From positions 186,001 through 250,000 of the forward strand of contig NZ_BOOR01000010.1 of the NCBI RefSeq assembly GCF_016863335.1: a DNA stretch of 64,000 nucleotides, in the 5' to 3' direction. The position numbers and the translations under genes are program-made. Within the stretch, counting starts at the first letter, position 1. Each line of letters opens with the position of its first letter. Shown piece by piece: positions 26,005 through 34,788 of this stretch. The DNA comes from Planotetraspora thailandica. Lineage in GTDB: Bacteria > Actinomycetota > Actinomycetes > Streptosporangiales > Streptosporangiaceae. The notes beneath the pieces were generated by a model. That model had not been told where the DNA came from, ran no database searches, and saw only the letters and a list, made by a program, of their open reading frames with translations.

Positions 26005-26949
26005 TCAGAAGAACGGCGGGAAGGCCGGGCCGCGACGCAGGCGCAGGGCGTCGAGCTGATGCTGGATCGCCTCGCGCACCTGGTCGGTGAGGTTGAACAC
26101 CACAAGGGGGTCGTCGGCGTCTGCGGGGTCGAACGTGTCGGTGCGGATGGGCTCGCCGAACTCGATCAGCCACTTGGACGGCAGCGGGATCAGCCCCAGC
26201 GGTCCCAGCAAGGGGAAGAACGGCGTCACCGGCAGGTACGGCACGCCGAGCATCCTGGCCAGCATCGGAAAGTCGCCGATCTTGGGATAGATCTCCTCGG
26301 CCCCCACGATCGCGCACGGCACGATCGGCACCCCGGCGCGGATGGCGGCGGTCACGAAACCGCCCCGGCCGAACCTCTGCAGCTTGTAGCGCTGCGAGAA
26401 CGGCTTGCCGACGCCCTTGAACCCCTCGGGGAAGACCCCGACGAGCTCGCCCTTGCGCAGCAGCCGGTCGGCGTCCTCAGGCGTCGCCAGGGTGTGCCCG
26501 GTCTTGCGGGACAGGTGCCCCAGCACCGGCAGCTGGTAGACCAGGTGGGCGCCGAGCAGACGGACCGCCCGATGCGCCTCGTCGTGCAGCGCCACCTGCA
26601 TCATCAGCGCGTCCACCGGCAGGGTGCCGGAGTGGTTGGCCACCACCAGGGCGCCCGAGTCGGCCGGCACGTTGCGCACGCCGAGGGTCTCGACCCGGAA
26701 CCAGTGCCGGTAGATCGGCCGGATCAATTCCAGCAGGACCTTGTCGTTGAGCTCGGGGTCGAAGCCGAACTCGTCGATCTCGTAGTCTCCGGTGACCCTG
26801 CGGCGTAAGAACGCGAACAGTTCGGCCAGCCGTTCGTCCGCCGACTGCGGACCCGAGCCGTTGGAGCCGGATGCGCTGCGTGCCGCGGAGATGGGGATGA
26901 TCTGTGCGTCCTCGCCGGAGACGGCGTCGGAAGCCGGAATTTCGCTCAC
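26005..26949 (-). CDS. Lysophospholipid acyltransferase family protein (PlsC-like)
   Basis: The 314-aa protein carries the acyltransferase core: NHSGTLPVD (a variant of the NHxxxxD motif), the glycerol-phosphate contact GVFPEGFKG and IVPCAIVGAEEIYPKI. It should acylate a lysolipid at the membrane. The frame is open far upstream. I chose the GTG at 26949, which overlaps the epimerase stop as GTGA; an ATG at 26976 is possible. It is paired with the epimerase, as in Mycobacterium. Confidence 0.85.
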   Translation of the reverse strand: MSEIPASDAVSGEDAQIIPISAARSASGSNGSGPQSADERLAELFAFLRRRVTGDYEIDEFGFDPELNDKVLLELIRPIYRHWFRVETLGVRNVPADSGALVVANHSGTLPVDALMMQVALHDEAHRAVRLLGAHLVYQLPVLGHLSRKTGHTLATPEDADRLLRKGELVGVFPEGFKGVGKPFSQRYKLQRFGRGGFVTAAIRAGVPIVPCAIVGAEEIYPKIGDFPMLARMLGVPYLPVTPFFPLLGPLGLIPLPSKWLIEFGEPIRTDTFDPADADDPLVVFNLTDQVREAIQHQLDALRLRRGPAFPPFF

Positions 26950-27968
26950 CGCCTCGTCATCAGTCCGGACAGCCATTCGACCATCGCGAGGGGCCACCGC
27001 CCGGCGATGCCGTGTGACCGGAGGAAGTCGTCGAACGCGGCGGCGGTACTGAACTTGGGTTTCCAGCCGAGCGCGGCGGCCAGCCGGGAGGAGTCCACCG
27101 CCCGGCCGTGGCTCATCAGAGCGAGTTGCTCCGGTGAGAAGTCGACCACGCCGGTGTTGCGGGCGAACACGCCGAGGGCCTCGAACGCGGGCGACGGGAC
27201 CGGCACCGTCGGGCGGCCGGCCCGCCGGACGCACTGGGACAGCAGCAGGACCCCGTCTCCGGCGACGTTGAACACCCCGGGATGATCCTCGAGCGCCATC
27301 CTGCACAGCACCTCGACCGCGTCGTCCTCGTGCACGAACTGCAAGCGAGGGTCGAAGCCGAAGACGGTCGGCAGCACGGGCTGCGAGAAATACCTGGTCA
27401 GAGGCGAGTCGACGCGCGGGCCCATGAAGTTGGCGAACCTCAGAGTGGAGGTCGCCACGTCCGGACGCCTGCGCGCGAAGCCGCGGACGTATCCCTCGAC
27501 CTCGATCGCGTCCTTGGCATAGCCGGTGTGGGGCACGTCGACAGGCTCGGTGTCCTCGGTGAACACCGCGGGAGCATGCGGCGAGGAGCCGTATACGGCC
27601 GTGGTGGAGCGCACCACCACCCGGCGCACCGTCGCGGACCGCTGGCAGGCCGCCAGCAGTTGCATGGTGCCGATGACGTTGTGCTCCATCATGGCCGAAC
27701 GGCTCTTCGCCGGGCCGCTGACCAGGCTCATGTGCACCACGGTGTCGACGTCCTCGGCCGCGATGACCCGCGCGATGTCGGAGGTCCGCAGGTCGATCCT
27801 GACGAACTCCGTACGGCCGAGCGGCAGACCGCCGTCACGGGTGGGAGAAGGCGGCGGCGCCGTGTCGACACCGATGACCCGGGCGATCCCCGGGTCCGCC
27901 GCGAGAGCCCCGGCCACCCGAGCGCCGATATGACGACAGACCCCGGTGACGAGCACGGTATGGGTCAC
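26946..27968 (-). CDS. NAD-dependent epimerase/dehydratase family protein
   Basis: The 340-aa extended SDR protein has a Rossmann start (VLVTGVCRHIGARVAGAL, a slightly altered GxxGxxG) and VVHMSLVSGP. The serine segment VVRSTTAVYGSSP is present. At the catalytic Tyr-x3-Lys position the sequence is GYAKDAIEVEGY, with no Lys four residues after the Tyr (it is at +2), so classical activity is uncertain. The partner acyltransferase overlaps its stop, suggesting a joint lipid or envelope role. Confidence 0.8.
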   Translation of the reverse strand: MTHTVLVTGVCRHIGARVAGALAADPGIARVIGVDTAPPPSPTRDGGLPLGRTEFVRIDLRTSDIARVIAAEDVDTVVHMSLVSGPAKSRSAMMEHNVIGTMQLLAACQRSATVRRVVVRSTTAVYGSSPHAPAVFTEDTEPVDVPHTGYAKDAIEVEGYVRGFARRRPDVATSTLRFANFMGPRVDSPLTRYFSQPVLPTVFGFDPRLQFVHEDDAVEVLCRMALEDHPGVFNVAGDGVLLLSQCVRRAGRPTVPVPSPAFEALGVFARNTGVVDFSPEQLALMSHGRAVDSSRLAAALGWKPKFSTAAAFDDFLRSHGIAGRWPLAMVEWLSGLMTRR

Positions 27969-28125
27969 TGTCGCCTCGCTGTGTGGTGCATCTCCACTGC
28001 CGGTTAGGCCGGTCGACGGCCTGTGGGTAGCCGTTCCTCGGCCGGTCCACCGCCGGCTTCACGGGGTGGCGACGGCCGGTGCACGGTCGCCCGGTCCCTC
28101 AGGACCGGTGCGCGCTCCGTGCCGA

Positions 28126-28224
28126 CTACTTCTTGTTACGCCGCTGAATGCGCGTCTTCTTGAGCAGCTTGCGGTGCTTCTTCTTGGCCATGCGCTTACG
28201 GCGCTTCTTGATCACAGAGCCCAC
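28126..28224 (-). CDS. Small ribosomal protein bS22 (AURKAIP1/COX24-domain protein)
   Basis: The 32-aa peptide starts at a GTG (28224), begins [18 protein letters not shown] after the start residue and ends [13 protein letters not shown]. This is the tiny, extremely basic actinobacterial 30S protein bS22. It is too short for ordinary gene callers but nearly invariant in the phylum. It lies between the epimerase and the excisionase-type regulator, its usual place. Confidence 0.9.
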   Translation of the reverse strand: MGSVIKKRRKRMAKKKHRKLLKKTRIQRRNKK

Positions 28225-28383
28225 GGGACCCCCAGGTGAAGGTGGTGTCAGAACCGGCGCGCGAGCGCACACCGGCTCAACAGCCTACCGGCGATCCATG
28301 GTAGATCGCCCCTTCCCGGGGGTCCGGCAAGGCTCGAGCGGACCATGGGCTCCGTGAAGTCATGATCCGAGCCGTGGAGCGTT

Positions 28384-28587
28384 TCACCCAGCCTCGATGA
28401 ACGCGTCCCTCAAGTAGTCGTGGACGGCCTGCTCAGGCACTCTGAAGGAACGACCGACCCTGATGGCCGGCAACTCGCCCGAGTGCACGAGCCGGTAGAC
28501 CGTCATCTTGGACACCCGCATGACGGTGGCAACTTCTGCGACCGTCAGAAACTTCACCTCGCTGAGAGGTCTTTCGCCTGCACCCAT
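28384..28587 (-). CDS. Excisionase/BldC-type helix-turn-helix regulator
   Basis: The 67-aa protein is one winged helix: KFLTVAEVATVMRVSKMTVY, RLVHSGELPAIRVGRSFRVP, EQAVHDYL. It is a distant relative of BldC, the second such protein in this window. The frame is open to 28635; the ATG at 28587 (MGAGERPLSEV) has GAAGAGG 6 nt upstream and is preferred. It probably binds DNA near development or redox genes; the target is unknown. Confidence 0.82.
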   Translation of the reverse strand: MGAGERPLSEVKFLTVAEVATVMRVSKMTVYRLVHSGELPAIRVGRSFRVPEQAVHDYLRDAFIEAG

Positions 28588-28900
28588 CGGACGCCTCTTC
28601 CGCACGTGTTTCCGGGTTATCCCCACTGGTGCCATCGCTCACGCACGTGTACTGCCGTCAGCGTAAGCCGGGACTCCGAGTAGGCAAACCCCCCATTCCA
28701 TCAGTCACCGGAGCCTTCGCCGTCAAAATCGAGATATTCGCTGGCAGCAGCCGGGCCGTGCCCCTCGCCTCAATCTTGGAACGGACCAACTTCTCTCACA
28801 TTAGAGTCGCCCAGGATCACAAAAAAGTTGGCAAACGGTCGACACACTGGTGGAAAAGCGGGCGCGAAATGCCCGAATTGGTACGGCCGGATTCGGGGGG
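28588..28900. other. 313-bp gap without a recognised gene
   Basis: The stretch between the regulator start and the phosphatase stop is somewhat AT-richer (an A6 run at 28820-28825 and ATATT at 28736). A TTGACG on the minus strand near 28724 could be a -35 box for the regulator, but the matching -10 is weak. I see no RNA gene, repeat or convincing small ORF here. Confidence 0.4.
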
Positions 28901-29695
28901 TCACAGCTCCCGTGTGACACGATCCACAAGATATGCGGTAAGCGGACCGTAATATCGTGGCAACACGTTGTCGTCGAGTGGCACGGTGACGCCGATCTTG
29001 CCTTCGGCCTCCCCCACGAACAGCGCGGGATCGTTGGAGTCGGCGAAACCGACCGTCTCGATGCCGGCCTCCCCGGCCGCTCCGGCCCAGCCGTGATCGG
29101 CGATCACGAAGTCGGGACGGTCCTCGGCGATCATCGCGCGCATCGGGTGGGGATCGTGCGTGTGCACCAGGTTCCCCCGCTCGCTGACCATGGCGACGCC
29201 GTCGAGGTAGCGGATCTTCCGGTGCCGGCCGAGGCCGGCGCCCGTGTAGCCCCATCCCTCGGCCGGGGTCAGCAGCGTCGCTCCGTGGGCCGCCACCAGC
29301 CTCGCCAGGGCCAGATGGATCGTGAGCAGACCCGTCGGATGGCCGGTGGCGACGACGACGCGGGCCCCGCCCCTGCGCAGCATGGCGGCGATGCGGTCGG
29401 CCATCTCCTCCAGGGCGTCGATCGTCCGGTCCGGATCGATCGTGTCCTGGCCCTCACGGTGGCGGCGGTCGGGCACCACGCCGGCCTTCTTGGCCATGAG
29501 TTCCAGCACGTCGGGGAACGCCCAATCGCCCTCGAACGTGAGGCCGAACATGTAATGGGGGTCGCGAAGCGCCAGCGAACGGTAGTGGTCGAGGTTGTTC
29601 TCCCGGCTGGTCGCCACGTCGCCGGCGATCTTCGTGCGGATCAGATGGGTGCGCAGCTCTTCGCGGGAAGGAGGGGAGGCGGGCTGACGGGTCAC
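28901..29695 (-). CDS. Putative phosphatase family protein
   Basis: The 264-aa protein resembles actinobacterial proteins annotated as phosphatase near acuC: RTKIAGDVATSRENNLDHYR near the N-terminus, ARVVVATGHPTGLLTIHLAL in the middle, then EDRPDFVIADHGWAGAAGEA and GFADSNDPALFVGEAEGK. I cannot name the catalytic residues with certainty. The frame is open to 29836; I chose the GTG at 29695 because the residues above it look unlike coding sequence. It follows acuC on the same strand. Confidence 0.65.
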   Translation of the reverse strand: MTRQPASPPSREELRTHLIRTKIAGDVATSRENNLDHYRSLALRDPHYMFGLTFEGDWAFPDVLELMAKKAGVVPDRRHREGQDTIDPDRTIDALEEMADRIAAMLRRGGARVVVATGHPTGLLTIHLALARLVAAHGATLLTPAEGWGYTGAGLGRHRKIRYLDGVAMVSERGNLVHTHDPHPMRAMIAEDRPDFVIADHGWAGAAGEAGIETVGFADSNDPALFVGEAEGKIGVTVPLDDNVLPRYYGPLTAYLVDRVTREL

Positions 29696-29762
29696 TATCG
29701 CTACAGCGCTCCTCGGCTGGTCATGATTCCTGGGGACGGCCCGCCGCACCCGAGCCCGCGGC

Positions 29763-30926
29763 TCACGGCACCGGATCGAGCCCGTGGAAGGGGAACACCG
29801 CGGTGCGGGCCGCGAGGATCGCCCTGTCGACGGCATCAGACGGATCGTATCCCCGGCCGATGTCCTGGAACTCCGGGTCGCGGCCGTCGGTCATGGTCAG
29901 CGGCGCCGTCTCCCCCGTCCGCAGTTTGACGAAGTCGCGCCAGCTCTGCGGGGTCTCCGCCGCGGGATCCACGGGAGCGCCCGCGGCCTCGGCGATGAGA
30001 TGCGTCCAGGCCCGCGGCACCACCTGCACGAGCTCGTAGCCGCCGCCCCCGGTGACGACCCACCGCCCTCCGGCGGCCTCGTGCGCCAGCCGGTGCAGCG
30101 CGGCGTAAGCCGTACGCTGCCCGTCGAGGCTGAGCATGAGGTGCGCGAGCGGGTCGAGCGCGTGGCTGTCGCAGCCGTGCTGGGTGACGAGCACGTCGGG
30201 GGTGAACTCTCGGACGAGGGGCGGCACCACGGCGTGGAAGGCACGCAACCATCCCGCGTCGCCGCAGCCGGCCGGGAGCGCGACGTTGACGGCCGTGCCG
30301 TCCGCACCGGTCTCCCGGGCGAAGCCCGTACCGGGGAACAGTGTGGCGGGGCTCTCGTGGAGGCTGATCGTCAGAACCCGGGGGTCGTCGTAGAACGCCG
30401 CCTGCACGCCGTCGCCGTGATGGACGTCCACGTCCACGTAGGCGATCCTCGACGCCCCCTGGGAGAGCAGCCAGGCGATGGCGATCGCCGGGTCGTTGTA
30501 CACGCAGAAGCCGCTCGCCGTGGACGGCATCGCGTGGTGCAGCCCTCCGGCGACGTTGACCGCATGCTCGGCCTGGCCCGTCCATACGGCCCTGGCGGCC
30601 TCCAGGCTGGCCCCTGCGACCAGCGCCGACGCCTCGTGAACTCCGGCGAAGGCCGGGTTGTCGGGCGTGCCGAGACCCCAGCGCAGGTCGGGGCGGCCGT
30701 TCAGGGAGACGCCCTTGACCCCCTCGATGTAGTCGCGCTCGTGCACCAGGGCCAGTTCGTCGTCCGTCGCGGGGACGCAGCCGACCACCTCGACGGCGTC
30801 GAGCACCCGGAGGTCCCGGGCGAGCGCCATGGTCAGCTCGACCCGTACGGGCGCCAGCGGATGCCCGGGTCCGAAGTCGTAGGAAATCAGTTCGTCGTCC
30901 CAGACGACCCGCACCGCCTGACTCAT
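29763..30926 (-). CDS. acuC: Acetoin utilization protein AcuC (class I histone-deacetylase-like)
   Basis: The 387-aa zinc-dependent deacetylase has the family signatures GGLHHAMPSTASGFCVYNDP (catalytic His pair), YVDVDVHHGDGVQAAFYDD (zinc Asp/His) and SLHESPATLFPG. In Bacillus AcuC deacetylates acetyl-CoA synthetase, and a similar control of central metabolism is likely. The ATG at 30926 has a TACCGT -10 box 7 nt upstream (leaderless). Confidence 0.92.
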   Translation of the reverse strand: MSQAVRVVWDDELISYDFGPGHPLAPVRVELTMALARDLRVLDAVEVVGCVPATDDELALVHERDYIEGVKGVSLNGRPDLRWGLGTPDNPAFAGVHEASALVAGASLEAARAVWTGQAEHAVNVAGGLHHAMPSTASGFCVYNDPAIAIAWLLSQGASRIAYVDVDVHHGDGVQAAFYDDPRVLTISLHESPATLFPGTGFARETGADGTAVNVALPAGCGDAGWLRAFHAVVPPLVREFTPDVLVTQHGCDSHALDPLAHLMLSLDGQRTAYAALHRLAHEAAGGRWVVTGGGGYELVQVVPRAWTHLIAEAAGAPVDPAAETPQSWRDFVKLRTGETAPLTMTDGRDPEFQDIGRGYDPSDAVDRAILAARTAVFPFHGLDPVP

Positions 30927-30933
30927 GTCCGCG

Positions 30934-30939
30934 ACGGTA
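30934..30939 (-). promoter_or_regulatory. -10 box of a probable leaderless acuC promoter
   Basis: The minus strand reads TACCGT, with 7 nt before the ATG at 30926, the same spacing as at menG and hemL. Confidence 0.45.
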
Positions 30940-30992
30940 CCGCACGGGGATCGGGCCGAGTCGGCCCCGTCCGATCATTCGGTAGGCACGGC

Positions 30993-32177
30993 TTATTCGG
31001 CACGGAGTGCGACGACCGGGTCCAGCCGTCCCGCCCGCCTGGCGGGGGCGACTCCGAAGAACACCCCGACGCCGACCGAGACCCCGAAGGCGAGCACGAT
31101 CGACCACCACGTGATGGCCGCGGGGACCGGGCTCACCGCCTGGACCAGCAGCGCACCGCCGACGCCCGCCACGATGCCGATCGCCCCGCCGATCGTCGTC
31201 AGCAGCACCGCCTCGATGAGGAACTGCCACAACACGTCGCGCTGGCGTGCGCCGAGTGCCTTGCGCAGGCCGATCTCCTTGGTGCGCTCCCGCACGCTGA
31301 CCAGCATGATGTTGGATACGCCGACCCCGCCGACCAGCAGCGAGATGCCGGCGATGGCTGCCAGGACGCCGGTCAGCATGCTGAGGACCGTGCCGATCGT
31401 GCCCAGCAACTGCGTCTGCGTCACCGCCGAGAACTTCTCGTCCGGATAGCGCGCGTCCAGGGCGGCCACGACCTTGCGCTGAAGGGGCTCGATCTCGTCG
31501 GGCCCGGTCGCGCCGACGGCGATCCCGTTGATCCTCAGCAGCCCGATGAGCCGCTGCGCCGTGGTGACCGGGACGTGCACCTCCTGGTCGCGGGCGACGC
31601 CGAACGTCGATCCGACGGTCTCGTAGACGCCGATCACCCGGAACCGCACGCCCGAGATCGTCACCTGACGCCCGACGGGGTCGACGTCGCCGAACAGCTT
31701 GGCCGCGACCTCCGAGCCGAGCACGGCCACGCGGCGACGGGTGTCGACGTCGGTGGCGCTCATGTAACGACCGCGGCGCAGCGGGCGGTCGAAGATGTTG
31801 GGCATGTTCTCGTCGGTGCCGGTGAGGGTGGCGAACACCTCGGCCCGCCCCACCCGCACCGGCTCGCCGGAGTTGACGGCGACCGTGACCTTGGAGGGGT
31901 CCCCGACGACGCGCCGCACGTAGGCGACGTCGGACAGGTCGAGCCTGCTCTGCGTCGGCGCCGCCCCCAGGCCGACCTGGCCGGGTACGACCAGGATGAT
32001 GTTGCTGCCGAGCCCGGCGATCTCGCTTTCGACCGCGTTCTTGGCGCCCGTGCCGATGGCGACGAGGATCACGACCGCCAATACGCCGATGATCACACCG
32101 AGCATGGTCAGCGTGCTGCGCAAACGGTTGACGCGCAGGGCCTCCAGCGCCATGCGCAGCGCCTCCGCCGTCCTCAT
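30993..32177 (-). CDS. MacB/FtsX-type ABC transporter permease
   Basis: The 394-aa permease has one N-terminal helix (STLTMLGVIIGVLAVVILVA), a MacB periplasmic core domain (about residues 45-250) and three C-terminal helices with the FtsX signature RERTKEIGLRKALGARQ. The family works by mechanotransmission rather than by moving substrate through the membrane part. It overlaps the ATPase gene by 4 bp. With that ATPase and the adaptor it forms a MacAB-like exporter for a peptide, macrolide or lipoprotein. Confidence 0.9.
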   Translation of the reverse strand: MRTAEALRMALEALRVNRLRSTLTMLGVIIGVLAVVILVAIGTGAKNAVESEIAGLGSNIILVVPGQVGLGAAPTQSRLDLSDVAYVRRVVGDPSKVTVAVNSGEPVRVGRAEVFATLTGTDENMPNIFDRPLRRGRYMSATDVDTRRRVAVLGSEVAAKLFGDVDPVGRQVTISGVRFRVIGVYETVGSTFGVARDQEVHVPVTTAQRLIGLLRINGIAVGATGPDEIEPLQRKVVAALDARYPDEKFSAVTQTQLLGTIGTVLSMLTGVLAAIAGISLLVGGVGVSNIMLVSVRERTKEIGLRKALGARQRDVLWQFLIEAVLLTTIGGAIGIVAGVGGALLVQAVSPVPAAITWWSIVLAFGVSVGVGVFFGVAPARRAGRLDPVVALRAE

Positions 32178-32926
32178 TTCCCGTCTCCCTCGCTCGCCGC
32201 CGCAGGTGCCGTACGGGTTCGGGTGTCACGCTCGATGAGCCCGTCGCGCACGTGGATCTGGCGGTGTGCACGCGCCGCGACGTCGGGCTCGTGCGTCACG
32301 AGCACGACGGCCACGCCGCTGTCGGCGTTGAGGCCCTCCAGGAGGGCCATGACCTCGTCGCCGTTGCGGGTGTCCAGGTTGCCGGTGGGCTCGTCGGCCA
32401 GAACGACCTTGGGGTCGCCGACCAGCGCCCGTGCGATGGCCACCCGCTGCTGCTCACCGCCGGACATCTGGGACGGCCGGTGGCCGAGGCGATGCCCGAG
32501 CCCCACGGCCTCCAGCGCCTTTTGCGCCCTGGCCCGCCGTTCGGATCTCGCCACTCCGCGGTACACGAGCGGCAGCGCCACGTTGTCCAGCGCGGGCGTG
32601 CGGGCCAGCAGGTGGAACGACTGGAAGACGAACCCGATGGTCTCGTTGCGCAACTCGGCCAGCCGCGTGTCGTCGAGGGTGGCGACGTCGACGCCCCCCA
32701 CCCGGAGCACTCCCGAGGTGGGCCGGTCGAGACAGCCCAGCAGGTGCATGAGCGTGGACTTGCCCGAGCCCGACGGGCCCAGGATCGCCACGAACTCCCC
32801 CTGGTCGATGCGCAGGTCGACGCCGCGCAGGGCGTCGACGGAGACACCCTCCAGGTCGTACGACCGGGTCAGTCCGATCGCCTCGAACGCCGGAGCGGCG
32901 CCGCCCTCATGCGTTTCGCGGGTCAT
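32174..32926 (-). CDS. ABC transporter ATP-binding protein (MacB/LolD type)
   Basis: The 250-aa ATPase has Walker A GPSGSGKST, Q-loop GFVFQSFHLLART, signature MSGGEQQRVAIARAL, Walker B VVLADEPTGNLD and the switch histidine in VLVTHEPDVA. The LolD-like sequence NLDTRNGDEVMALL supports the MacB class. It overlaps the adaptor and permease genes by 4 bp each. Confidence 0.94.
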   Translation of the reverse strand: MTRETHEGGAAPAFEAIGLTRSYDLEGVSVDALRGVDLRIDQGEFVAILGPSGSGKSTLMHLLGCLDRPTSGVLRVGGVDVATLDDTRLAELRNETIGFVFQSFHLLARTPALDNVALPLVYRGVARSERRARAQKALEAVGLGHRLGHRPSQMSGGEQQRVAIARALVGDPKVVLADEPTGNLDTRNGDEVMALLEGLNADSGVAVVLVTHEPDVAARAHRQIHVRDGLIERDTRTRTAPAAASEGDGK

Positions 32927-34314
32927 GGCAGGGTCTGCGCCTGACGGACGGTGTCGGCGCCCTTCACGACCACACGCTCCCCCGGCGAGACCCCGCTGAG
33001 GATCTGCACCGTCGACTCGCCCTGGGCCCCCAGCTTCACGACGCGGCGCTCGGCCTTGCCGTCCCGCACCGCCCAGACGATGGTCTCCCTGCCGCTGGTC
33101 ACGATCGCCGACGCCGGTACGGCCGTGGCGTCCGCGGCCTGCCGTACGGTGAGCCGGACGACGGCGCTCATGCCCGGTTTGGGGTCGGGCGCAGAGCTCT
33201 GGTCGTCGTAGACGCCGGCTCCGAGCCGAAGGCGTACGGGATAGCTGACCCCGCCGGTGGCGCCCTCTTTCGGCGTGACGCCGACGCCCGTCACGGTGGC
33301 CGTGTAGGTCGCGCCGGTCACCGCGTCGAGCTCGGCCTCGGCGGGCGTGCCGTCCTGGACCAGCAGGACGTCGGTCTCGTCGACGTCGGCGGACAGCGTG
33401 AGCTCCGACACGTCGGTGACGGTGACGATCGTGTCCCCCGCGGACACGGGGACGCCGGTCGCGACCGCCCCCGCGGACCGCCCTGACGGGGTCGGCCCCG
33501 CCGCCGCGCCCGCCTGGCCGGCCAGATCGGCGGGCAGCTGCCCGAGGAGGCCGCCCAGGCCCGCCGCACCGGCTCCGGAGGAGGCGCCTCCCAGCGTGAC
33601 CACGCCGTCGAAGGGCGCCCTGATGACGAGCCCGTCGACCGTCCGCTTGGCCGCCTTCACCGCGACCCTGGTCTGCGACCTGGACGCGGCCTGCAGCGAC
33701 GACATCGATGCCGTGAGCCCGCTAAGGCTCGTGCCGACCTGGCCGCTGACCTGCGAGACCACCTGATTGACCGACCTGCTGAGTCCGGCGGCCACCTCGC
33801 CGAGCGCCCGGCGCTGCGCCTTCTGCTGGGCCTGGGCGGCGTCGATGGCGGCCATGAGCTGGGCCTTGATCGCGCGGTCCCCGACCTGGCCCGCCGCCTT
33901 CCTCGCCCGGGCGAAATAGCGGGCGGCCTGGGCGTCGTAGGACGCGGGGATCCTCAAAGGGGGCAGGCTGACGGACGTCCGGACGCCGCCGGCCGAGACG
34001 GGCTTCGACGCCTGCTTGTCGGCCTTGCGCGCCTCGTCGAGCTGGTCCTGCGCCTGGGGTGAGCGGATCCTGGCGAGGATCTCGCCCTTCTCGACGGAGT
34101 CGCCGTCCTCGACGTAGAGCTTGGCGATCGTTCCGGAGGCCGGTGTGGTGAGGGCGGCGGTGGCGCGTGCGCCCACCGTGGCGGGCGCCTCGACGACTTC
34201 GCTGACCGGCGCCCGAGTGACCTGCGCGATTTGCACCACCGGTGTTTCCGGAGAGGAGCACGCGGCGACCGCGACAAGAAGAATTAGCGGGGGAATTCCG
34301 CGACGTAATGCCAC
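32923..34314 (-). CDS. Efflux adaptor lipoprotein (HlyD/MacA-like)
   Basis: The 463-aa protein has a lipobox LILLVAVAAC (Cys19), a biotinyl-lipoyl-like hairpin (SGTIAKLYVEDGDSVEKGEILARI, about residues 60-83) and a helical insert rich in Ala and Gln with coiled-coil character. The C-terminal barrel contains TLSADVDETDVLLV and MSAVVRLTV. A Gly/Ala/Pro-rich insert of about 60 residues lies near residue 250. It is the first gene of the three-gene exporter. Upstream of its start, 29 bp away, begins repeat array 2. Confidence 0.88.
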   Translation of the reverse strand: MALRRGIPPLILLVAVAACSSPETPVVQIAQVTRAPVSEVVEAPATVGARATAALTTPASGTIAKLYVEDGDSVEKGEILARIRSPQAQDQLDEARKADKQASKPVSAGGVRTSVSLPPLRIPASYDAQAARYFARARKAAGQVGDRAIKAQLMAAIDAAQAQQKAQRRALGEVAAGLSRSVNQVVSQVSGQVGTSLSGLTASMSSLQAASRSQTRVAVKAAKRTVDGLVIRAPFDGVVTLGGASSGAGAAGLGGLLGQLPADLAGQAGAAAGPTPSGRSAGAVATGVPVSAGDTIVTVTDVSELTLSADVDETDVLLVQDGTPAEAELDAVTGATYTATVTGVGVTPKEGATGGVSYPVRLRLGAGVYDDQSSAPDPKPGMSAVVRLTVRQAADATAVPASAIVTSGRETIVWAVRDGKAERRVVKLGAQGESTVQILSGVSPGERVVVKGADTVRQAQTLP

Positions 34315-34342
34315 TCAATCCATCGTAAACGACCCCCTTCGT

Positions 34343-34500
34343 GTGATCCTGCAGAAGTCCCCACCCCTGGATGGGAGTGGGGTGTGATCATGCAGAAGTT
34401 CGGCGATGTGTGCGGTGAGCTGCGCGGATCCATTTCGTGATCATGCAGAACTTCAGCCGGAAGCCTGTCGACCTGCGGAAATTCGCGAGCCGATCATGCA
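34343..34500 (+). repeat. 53-bp repeat array 2 (four forward units, one arm only)
   Basis: Units start at 34343 (GTGATCCTGCAGAAGTCC, degenerate), 34384 (perfect 19-bp block), 34437 (AACTTCA variant) and 34490 (CGATCATGCA, degenerate). The last two intervals are exactly 53 bp; the first is 41 bp, a 12-bp deletion. The second block is GAGCTGC (34417) and GACCTGC (34470), each 33 bp after its unit start, as in array 1. There is no reverse arm. The array lies between the divergent starts of the exporter operon and the glycosyltransferase gene. Confidence 0.88.
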
Positions 34501-34508
34501 AATACGAT

Positions 34509-34788
34509 TTTTCGCCTAAAAACACTCATGCAGGCATATTTCACAAACTTGAGATCGGGCCTTGCGCGTGTTGGAAGTGGGACGCCCGGCGAAGATCGGC
34601 GCGGCGCGATCCAGATGACAGGAGCGGGGTAAGCCGAGGGGCTTACGTCAGGATGGCCGGCGGATGGGACTCGCTCCGGCCCTCCGACATCTGCGAAGGT
34701 GGCGTGTTCACCGTGACAGGGCTCACCACATTTGGAGTTCCGATAGCCTGCCCGAACAGGGCACCCTAAGGCAGTTGAGGCAAGTCGC
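34509..34788. other. 280-bp gap upstream of the glycosyltransferase gene
   Basis: After the repeat array the DNA is AT-rich at first (ATTTTTCGCCTAAAAACAC, 34506-34524) and then ordinary. It should hold the glycosyltransferase promoter. One TTCACAA Rex half-site occurs near 34541, without its partner arm. No RNA gene is seen. Confidence 0.4.

Noticed and set aside
29784-32999. 1071-codon plus-strand frame across acuC and the exporter genes
   Set aside because: It runs opposite three well-supported genes and their overlaps, with low-complexity translation.
34541-34548. TTCACAA Rex half-site before the glycosyltransferase gene
   Set aside because: The opposite TTGTGAA arm is absent.
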